Source: Desulfomonilaceae bacterium (lineage in GTDB: Bacteria > Desulfobacterota > Desulfomonilia > Desulfomonilales > Desulfomonilaceae). Taken from it: a DNA stretch of 38,206 nt. Each line of letters opens with the position of its first letter. The first letter of the stretch is position 1. A program made the translations under genes and the position numbers. The DNA is taken from NCBI GenBank assembly GCA_031082285.1, contig JAVHLK010000045.1, forward strand, positions 527 to 38,732, given 5' to 3'. Positions 32,821 through 38,206 of this stretch are shown here, piece after piece. The notes below the pieces were generated by a model. That model made no database searches. It was given only the letters and a program-made list of their open reading frames with translations, and was not told the origin of the DNA.

Positions 32821-34074
32821 ATGGATGTAGCAGAATTGAAGGAAAAGAAGGTCAGCGAACTCCTGTCCATAGCCAATTCCCTCGACGTCGAAGGGGCAAG
32901 CAGCATGCGCAAGCAGGAGCTCATCTTTGCCATACTTCAGGCGCACCAGGCTAACGAGAAAGAGGCCCCCATCAGGGGCGAGGGTGTCCTGGAAACCCTT
33001 CCCGACGGATTCGGCTTTCTCAGGGCTCCGGACTACAACTACTTGCCGGGACCTGACGACATCTACGTGTCTCCGAGTCAGATCAGGCGTTTCAATATGC
33101 GAACCGGGGACACCATCGCGGGGTACATTCGTCCGCCCAAGGACACCGAGCGCTATTTCGCGTTGCTCAAGGTTGAAGCCATCAACAGTGAAGACCCCGA
33201 CGCGACGCGAGACAAGGTTCTCTTCGATAACCTCACGCCTCTGTATCCGGACGAAAAATTGCAACTGGAGATCGGTCCCACGCAGTACTCCATGCGGATA
33301 ATGGATCTGCTCACACCGATCGGTTTGGGGCAACGGGCGCTCATCGTGTCCCCCCCGAAGGCGGGGAAGACCGTGCTGCTCCAGCAGATTGCCAACAGTA
33401 TTACCATGAACAGACCGGACGCCTACTTGATCGTTCTTCTCATTGACGAGCGTCCGGAAGAAGTGACCGACATGCAGCGGTCGGTGAGGGGAGAGGTGAT
33501 TTCCTCCACGTTCGACGAACCCGCGCAAAGGCATGTTCAGGTCGCCGACATGGTGATCGAAAAGGCCAAACGCCTCGTGGAGCATAAGCGGGATGTCGTC
33601 ATTCTCTTGGACAGCATCACTCGACTTGCTCGGGCGCACAATACCGTCGTGCCCCCAAGTGGAAAGATCCTTTCAGGCGGCGTGGACTCCAACGCGCTGC
33701 ACCGCCCCAAGCGGTTCTTCGGTGCGGCCCGCAACATCGAGGAAGGCGGAAGCCTGACCATTATCGCAACGGCACTCGTCGACACCGGGAGCAAAATGGA
33801 CGAGGTGATTTACGAGGAGTTCAAGGGAACGGGCAATTTGGAAATCCACCTGGACAGGAGACTCCTTGAGCGCCGCATCTTCCCGTGTATTGATATCAAC
33901 CGATCGGGAACCAGGAAGGAAGAGTTGCTGCTGAGCCAACAGGATCTCCAGAGAATCTGGCTCCTCAGAAAGCTTCTTGCCGACATGAATTCGGTCGATG
34001 CCATGGAATTCCTTCTGGATAAGATCATGCAGACGGACTCCAACCGAGAGTTCCTGGAAATTATGAATAGATAG
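32821..34074 (+). CDS. rho: Transcription termination factor Rho
   Basis: 417 residues, typical for Rho. An N-terminal helical domain (1-45, [15 protein letters not shown]) precedes the cold-shock-like RNA-binding domain ([29 protein letters not shown]). The ATPase core has Walker A ([11 protein letters not shown], about 176-186), the Q loop and the Walker B region ([17 protein letters not shown]), the [13 protein letters not shown] and [12 protein letters not shown] loops, and the final [14 protein letters not shown]. It acts as a hexameric RNA helicase that ends transcription. No unusual insertion is present. GGAGAC precedes the ATG. It heads the housekeeping run rpmE-DUF1385-prfA-trpS. Confidence 0.97.
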   Translation: MDVAELKEKKVSELLSIANSLDVEGASSMRKQELIFAILQAHQANEKEAPIRGEGVLETLPDGFGFLRAPDYNYLPGPDDIYVSPSQIRRFNMRTGDTIAGYIRPPKDTERYFALLKVEAINSEDPDATRDKVLFDNLTPLYPDEKLQLEIGPTQYSMRIMDLLTPIGLGQRALIVSPPKAGKTVLLQQIANSITMNRPDAYLIVLLIDERPEEVTDMQRSVRGEVISSTFDEPAQRHVQVADMVIEKAKRLVEHKRDVVILLDSITRLARAHNTVVPPSGKILSGGVDSNALHRPKRFFGAARNIEEGGSLTIIATALVDTGSKMDEVIYEEFKGTGNLEIHLDRRLLERRIFPCIDINRSGTRKEELLLSQQDLQRIWLLRKLLADMNSVDAMEFLLDKIMQTDSNREFLEIMNR

Positions 34075-34124
34075 ACCTTCACGGGGTCGGAGCGGGAGTC
34101 CCGGTCGGCCGGCGCAGTTTTGTG

Positions 34125-34153
34125 TTCACTTGGCCGGCGGCGCGTGCTAATAT
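34125..34153 (+). promoter_or_regulatory. Candidate promoter for rpmE
   Basis: TTCACT (34125-34130), a 17-base spacer and TAATAT (34148-34153) in the 112-base gap after rho. The rpmE leader would be about 27 bases. Confidence 0.3.
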
Positions 34154-34186
34154 ATATTGTTTAAGGTTAGTGACGGAGGAAAGGGA

Positions 34187-34504
34187 ATGAAAAAGGACGT
34201 TCACCCGAAATTTCAGGAATCGGTCTTCAGATGCGCGTGCGGCGCGGAGATCCATACACGCTCGACACAACCGGAATACAAACTCGAAATATGCTCGTCA
34301 TGTCACCCCTTCTTTACAGGAAAGCAAAAGCTCGTTGACAGCGCGGGAAGAGTCGAGCGATTCATGAAGAAATACGGCGACAAACCCGTGGCAACCGGGA
34401 AGAAGCCCGCCAAGACCTCAAAGAAAGCCCAGGCGGCAGCCAAACCCGCCAAGGCTTCGAAGCCGAGGGCCAAGAAAGAAAAGACCGCGGCCCCAAAACA
34501 ATAG
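34187..34504 (+). CDS. rpmE: Ribosomal protein L31 with Lys/Ala-rich C-terminal tail
   Basis: 105 residues against about 70 for usual bacterial L31. Residues 1-65 are standard L31 of the zinc-binding type: Cys16, Cys18, Cys36 and Cys39 with [18 protein letters not shown], split over the CSSC turn. From residue 66 there is a basic, Lys/Ala/Pro-rich tail (40 residues) resembling histone H1-like or other low-complexity ribosomal tails. GGAGG lies 7 bases upstream of the ATG at 34187. It follows rho after 112 bases, a common pairing. The tail could contact rRNA or be simple-sequence growth. Confidence 0.93.
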   Translation: MKKDVHPKFQESVFRCACGAEIHTRSTQPEYKLEICSSCHPFFTGKQKLVDSAGRVERFMKKYGDKPVATGKKPAKTSKKAQAAAKPAKASKPRAKKEKTAAPKQ

Positions 34505-34618
34505 CCACGGCACATGGTGCGGCCTCTCAATAAGGCCCACACACCCGATCCAACGTCCACGGTTACTCCGTAGGGGCGAAATGCGGGGCACGCAGTCCCG
34601 CGAAATGGAAGCCTGCGT

Positions 34619-35590
34619 ATGCTGATTGCTCACAATTCTTCTGAAGACAAACCGCTGATAAAGGTCGGCGGCCAGGCCGTCATCGAAGGCATTATGATGA
34701 GGGCCCCCAAGACCTTGACCGTGGTGGTTCGTAAGGCCTGCGGTGACTTATCGGTTCGTGAGGACCGATGGTACTCGCCTATGGAGAAGTGGCCGATTCT
34801 CAAGAAGCCTCTCCTGAGAGGGTGTATCGTGCTCTATGAAGCACTTTACAACGGGATTCAGGCGTTGACGTATTCGGCTCAGGAAGCCCTGGACGAGGAA
34901 GAGGAGAAACTGGGCCCCTGGGCCCTGGGAGGCACCATCGCCCTCGCCTTGGCCGGCGCCATGCTGTTGTTCGTGGTTATCCCGCACCTGGCAACGCTGG
35001 GCATGGGTGCGTTGGCCGGTACGGATCTCGGCGTGCGCAGCGTCTGGTTCCATGTGATAGACGGCATCATTAAGGTGACCATATTCGTCGGGTACATTCT
35101 CGTCATTTCCCTGATCGGGGAGATTCGTCGGGTATTCCAGTACCACGGTGCCGAACACAAGTCGATTCACGCGTATGAAAAGGGCGAGGAATTGACCGTG
35201 GAAAACGCCAGAAAGTACCCCACATTGCATGCCCGGTGCGGAACGGCTTTTCTCCTGTTGGTACTTGTACTCAGCATTTTTCTCTTCACCGCGGTATTCC
35301 CGCTTCTTCCCAAAGACCTGTTCGGCAACAAGATCGTTACCAACGTCTTCTTCATTCTGGTGAAGATCGTGCTTATGGTACCCATAGCAGGATGCTCGTA
35401 CGAGATCATTCGATTGGGAGACCGATTCAACAATCCGGTGCTCAATTTCCTGCTCTTGCCCGGGTTGTGGCTTCAGAAACTTACGACGAGAGAGCCCAGT
35501 GACGATCAGATCGAGGTCGCCCTTGTCGCGCTGAGGAAGACTCTGGAAAAAGAGGAGACGTGGGCCGAGACCGAATCCTCGGCTTGCTGA
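34619..35590 (+). CDS. DUF1385 membrane protein (YqhQ-like)
   Basis: 323 residues. The signature VGGQAVIEGIMMRAP stands at the N-terminus, followed by GDLSVREDRW and LRGCIVLYEALYNGIQAL. Four or five transmembrane helices follow (about 100-130, 145-165, 205-230, 235-260), with the conserved FQYHGAEHKSIHAYEKGEELTVENARKYP and HARCGTAFL between them. Function is not established; the gene often lies between rpmE and prfA in bacterial genomes, as here. The ATG at 34619 has TGGAAG upstream. prfA begins 7 bases after its stop, so they are probably co-transcribed. Confidence 0.9.
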   Translation: MLIAHNSSEDKPLIKVGGQAVIEGIMMRAPKTLTVVVRKACGDLSVREDRWYSPMEKWPILKKPLLRGCIVLYEALYNGIQALTYSAQEALDEEEEKLGPWALGGTIALALAGAMLLFVVIPHLATLGMGALAGTDLGVRSVWFHVIDGIIKVTIFVGYILVISLIGEIRRVFQYHGAEHKSIHAYEKGEELTVENARKYPTLHARCGTAFLLLVLVLSIFLFTAVFPLLPKDLFGNKIVTNVFFILVKIVLMVPIAGCSYEIIRLGDRFNNPVLNFLLLPGLWLQKLTTREPSDDQIEVALVALRKTLEKEETWAETESSAC

Positions 35591-35596
35591 CCGTCG

Positions 35597-36676
35597 ATGC
35601 ACGTACTCGATAAACTGGAAGAACTCAACAAACGATACGAGGAACTCAATATGGAGCTTTCTCGTCCGGAGGTCGTTTCGGATCCGGTCCGGCTCAAGAA
35701 GGCCGCGAAAGAGCAGTCGGACCTGAATGAAATAATCAAGACTTATCGAATGCTTACGGGCGTCATCAGTGAAATGGACGACCTCGACCAGATCGTCGAA
35801 GACGGCGAAGACCCCGAACTCGTTGCCATGGCGCGTGAAGACCTCCGAGCACTCGAGGAACGACGTGCGCATCTTGAACAAGATTTGAACCTCCTGCTTC
35901 TGCCCAGGGACCCGAACGATTCTAAGAACACCTTCCTCGAAATACGAGCGGGAACCGGAGGGGAAGAAGCCGCGCTTTTTGCCGCGGATTTGTTCAGGGC
36001 TTACTGCCGGTACGCAGAGCCGCGAGGATGGCGAGTGGAGATGATGTCTTCTTCGGAAAGCGCCACAGGGGGGTTCAAGGAAGTTATTGCCCTCGTTCAT
36101 GGGGATGGGGCGTACTCACGACTCAAGTACGAACGCGGCGTGCATCGGGTTCAACGCGTTCCCACGACCGAGTCGCAAGGACGGATCCATACGTCGGCCG
36201 TGACGGTCGCGGTTCTGCCCGAAGCGGACGACGTGGAGGTGACGATCGACCCGAAGGACCTGAAGATAGACGTGTACCGGTCATCGGGTCCGGGCGGCCA
36301 GAGTGTGAACACGACCGATTCTGCGGTAAGGGTGACGCACCTGCCGACCAATTTGGTGGTGACCTGTCAGGACGAGAAATCCCAGCACAAGAACAAAGCC
36401 AAGGCACTGAAAATACTGAAGGCCCGCTTACTCGACATCATGGAAGAGGAACGCGATTCCGAGATCAGTAAGGAGCGAAAAAGCCAAGTGGGTTCCGGGG
36501 ACAGATCGGAACGGATCAGGACGTACAATTTCCCTCAGAATCGGGTCACCGACCACAGAATCGGCCTGACGCTCTACAGATTGGAAGAGGTACTTTCCGG
36601 TAAACTCGACGACATTATCGATCCCCTGGCCATTCATTTTCAGACCGAAGCCATCAAAGGGAATCTCACCCACTGA
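35597..36676 (+). CDS. prfA: Peptide chain release factor 1
   Basis: 359 residues, standard length. The stop-codon-reading tripeptide is PTT at 189-191 (in [10 protein letters not shown]), which fits the RF1 PxT rule and not the RF2 SPF motif, so it reads UAA and UAG. The GGQ motif is at 233-235 (SGPGGQSVN), where the PrmC-type methyltransferase modifies Gln. It is not followed by prmC, which is the usual neighbour. The ATG at 35597 is 7 bases after the DUF1385 stop, with a weak ribosome site, consistent with translational coupling. Confidence 0.96.
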   Translation: MHVLDKLEELNKRYEELNMELSRPEVVSDPVRLKKAAKEQSDLNEIIKTYRMLTGVISEMDDLDQIVEDGEDPELVAMAREDLRALEERRAHLEQDLNLLLLPRDPNDSKNTFLEIRAGTGGEEAALFAADLFRAYCRYAEPRGWRVEMMSSSESATGGFKEVIALVHGDGAYSRLKYERGVHRVQRVPTTESQGRIHTSAVTVAVLPEADDVEVTIDPKDLKIDVYRSSGPGGQSVNTTDSAVRVTHLPTNLVVTCQDEKSQHKNKAKALKILKARLLDIMEEERDSEISKERKSQVGSGDRSERIRTYNFPQNRVTDHRIGLTLYRLEEVLSGKLDDIIDPLAIHFQTEAIKGNLTH

Positions 36677-36929
36677 TCCGTTGCCCACCATAGCGCGACC
36701 GAACTTCACCATTCCAAACCGTTAAGTTGATTGACGTCGGTATCGCCGGCCGCCCTCATATACGGATCTTTGTACGGATAAATTTCGTGACTCGTCGAGG
36801 TTGACCCGGAGGGCGAAGTAAGGCATCCTAAGCCGTTCGTCGGCGGGATAAGATCGGCTGGTTCGAGTGGGCATTTTCGGAGAGCTTCCGTTCGCACGGC
36901 GAGTAACGTTTTTGAAAGGAGACTACGCG

Positions 36930-37895
36930 TTGAGAGTCCTATCAGGCATCCAACCCACAGGATCGTTGCACATCGGCAATTACCTCGGCATGATGAAGCC
37001 GATGATCTCGTACATGGAGACGTCGGAACTCTTCGTATTCATCGTCAATCTTCATGCTCTCACCAGTGTAACCGACAGCAAGAAGCTTTCCGTAGGCACC
37101 TTGGAAGCGGCTGCCGACTTCATGGCTCTCGGACTGGACCCGGACCGGTGCTATTTCTGGGTGCAGTCGGATGTCCCTGAAGTGGTCGAACTTTCCTGGA
37201 TTCTTACATGCATCACGCCGATGGGCCTCCTCGAGCGTTGCCACTCCTACAAGGACAAGATATCCAAGGGCATTTCGCCTAACCACGGCCTGTTTGCCTA
37301 CCCGGTGCTCATGGCCGCGGACATTCTTCTGTACCAGTCTAATCTCGTGCCGGTGGGGCGAGATCAGCAGCAGCACATTGAGGTCACCAGGGATATCGCG
37401 CTGAAATTCAACCACATCTTTGGCGAGACCTTTGTCATACCCGAGGGGGAAATCAGTGACGACGTGGCAACCGTGCCGGGAATCGACGGCCAGAAGATGT
37501 CGAAATCGTACGACAATACCATTGAGATCTTTCTCGACGAGAAGACCCTGAAGAAGAAGGTGATGAGCATCAAGACGGACTCCACCCCCGTAGACCAGCC
37601 CAAGGATCCTCAGAACTGCAATCTGTATCAGGTCTATCGACACTTCGCGCCCAAAGAACGCGTCGCGGAAGTGCTGAGGCTCTATGAAGAAGGCGGCGCA
37701 GCGTATGGAGCGATCAAGAAGGAACTGGTCGGAATTCTCTGGGACTACTTCAGCGATCACAGGCAGGAGCGGGAACGACTCGTCAAGGATCCGGGACACG
37801 TGAGAGCGGTGTTGGCCAACGGGGCGGAAAAGGCGAGGGCGATTGCCGTGAAGACCATGGAGGATGTGCGACGCAAGGTGGGCGTGTTGTACTAG
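36930..37895 (+). CDS. trpS: Tryptophan--tRNA ligase
   Basis: Class I aminoacyl-tRNA synthetase, 321 residues. MRVLSGIQPTGSLHIGNYLG at the start holds the HIGH-type signature (HIGN, 14-17), and the KMSKS loop is at 189-193 (GQKMSKSYDN). FWVQSDVPE, TCITPMGLLERCHSYKDK and VPVGRDQQQHIEVTRDIA are usual TrpS blocks. The start is TTG at 36930: AAAGGAG lies 8 bases upstream and the protein begins exactly at the family start; the open frame to 36867 adds an unlikely leader. It follows prfA after 253 bases in which I see nothing else. Confidence 0.95.
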   Translation: MRVLSGIQPTGSLHIGNYLGMMKPMISYMETSELFVFIVNLHALTSVTDSKKLSVGTLEAAADFMALGLDPDRCYFWVQSDVPEVVELSWILTCITPMGLLERCHSYKDKISKGISPNHGLFAYPVLMAADILLYQSNLVPVGRDQQQHIEVTRDIALKFNHIFGETFVIPEGEISDDVATVPGIDGQKMSKSYDNTIEIFLDEKTLKKKVMSIKTDSTPVDQPKDPQNCNLYQVYRHFAPKERVAEVLRLYEEGGAAYGAIKKELVGILWDYFSDHRQERERLVKDPGHVRAVLANGAEKARAIAVKTMEDVRRKVGVLY

Positions 37896-38206
37896 GTACA
37901 GGATTTCACGGATATGGTTACGTGTTTCAGTAAACGCGTGGAATCCTTGCGGAGTCCCCTGTGTTCTTGTAGGGGCACCCCCCTGTGGGTGCCCGGGGTA
38001 GGCATCCCGCGCAGAACGCGGGACCCCCACCAAATCGGCACGGAGGCCGGCGCTGCCAAAGCAGGGACGGTTGACCCACTCACACGATCGCACTTACGAG
38101 ACACCCTACTATACGCCTGACCATTACCCATATCCTGGATCGCTGGACACCGGGAACATGTCCTATGTCGACCTGATTCGAACCTTGATGAAGGCAACAT
38201 AGATGG
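37896..38206. other. Intergenic region after trpS with repeat array
   Basis: No gene seen. It contains a GGGCACCC/GGGTGCCC hairpin (37973-37994), the TCCCGCG/CGCGGGA hairpin (38005-38023) and the 19-base stretch 38044-38062 shared with 15128-15146. The last bases may run towards a gene outside the window. Confidence 0.5.
37973..38076. repeat. GC-rich hairpin repeat, copy 2
   Basis: Same order as the copy upstream of the ligase gene: hairpin TCCCGCG-loop-CGCGGGA, then 19 identical bases (38044-38062), then GTTGACC. The preceding 8-bp stem (37973-37994) lies about 80 bases after the trpS stop and lacks a T-run, so it is not a clear intrinsic terminator. Confidence 0.75.

Noticed and set aside
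34748-36100. 450-residue minus-strand open frame opposite DUF1385 and prfA
   Set aside because: Both genes on the plus strand are certain; this frame is His/Arg-rich antisense with no motif.
1-38206. CRISPR arrays, tRNA or rRNA genes, transposases
   Set aside because: None was seen; the repeats present are dispersed hairpins without regular spacing and without neighbouring transposase or Cas genes.

Overview
The window looks like the chromosome of an anaerobic deltaproteobacterium (Desulfobacterota, in the neighbourhood of aromatic-degrading sulfate reducers or syntrophs such as Desulfomonile or Syntrophorhabdus). This is an inference from moderately high GC, the anaerobic phenol-activation gene set, lipoproteins and an outer-membrane barrel protein (Gram-negative envelope), and a lineage-type small repeated domain. 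No rRNA, tRNA, CRISPR array, insertion sequence or phage gene was recognised.

Layout. (1) 1-6.2 kb, envelope and export: a lipoprotein with a C-terminal gamma-glutamylcyclotransferase-like domain (minus), an unrecognised acidic protein, a Wza-type polysaccharide export lipoprotein, a PqqD-family protein and a signal-peptidase-I-like S26 protein. (2) 6.2-21.4 kb, a catabolic island: on the minus strand a LysR regulator followed by a UPF0261 (Tm-1-like) protein; divergently, after a 630-bp control region, ubiX-like, a PNPOx-like flavoprotein, phenylphosphate-synthase-like ppsA and ppsB, a ubiD-family (de)carboxylase, an AMP-forming acid:CoA ligase, a second UPF0261 protein, ppsC-like CBS protein, a VOC protein, and a separately promoted outer-membrane barrel. 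(3) 21.5-31.4 kb, signalling and envelope genes: four genes carry six copies of one unnamed ~40-residue domain (core ELMxKY), joined to zinc ribbons, PilZ-like domains or membrane anchors. Interspersed are a metallo-beta-lactamase-fold hydrolase, a GT-C-like membrane protein, a REC-PAS-TPR response regulator and a TPR-like exported protein. (4) 31.7-37.9 kb, housekeeping: an Hda/DnaA-like AAA+ protein divergent from rho, then rpmE, a DUF1385 membrane protein, prfA and trpS.

How the island would work (family knowledge plus inference): PpsA/B/C phosphorylate a phenolic ring hydroxyl with ATP; the UbiD enzyme, with prenylated FMN made by the UbiX protein, carboxylates the aryl phosphate para to the hydroxyl; the ligase converts the resulting hydroxybenzoate-type acid to its CoA thioester for benzoyl-CoA-type degradation. 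The LysR protein is the likely sensor. The two UPF0261 proteins, one on each arm and one coupled to the ligase by overlapping stop and start codons, have no assigned role and are the best candidates for an undescribed step. The second candidate system is the six-copy ELMxKY domain family.

Dispersed hairpin repeats sit in several intergenic spaces: a perfect 35-bp inverted pair about 19 kb apart, and a two-copy GC-rich element upstream of the ligase gene and downstream of trpS.
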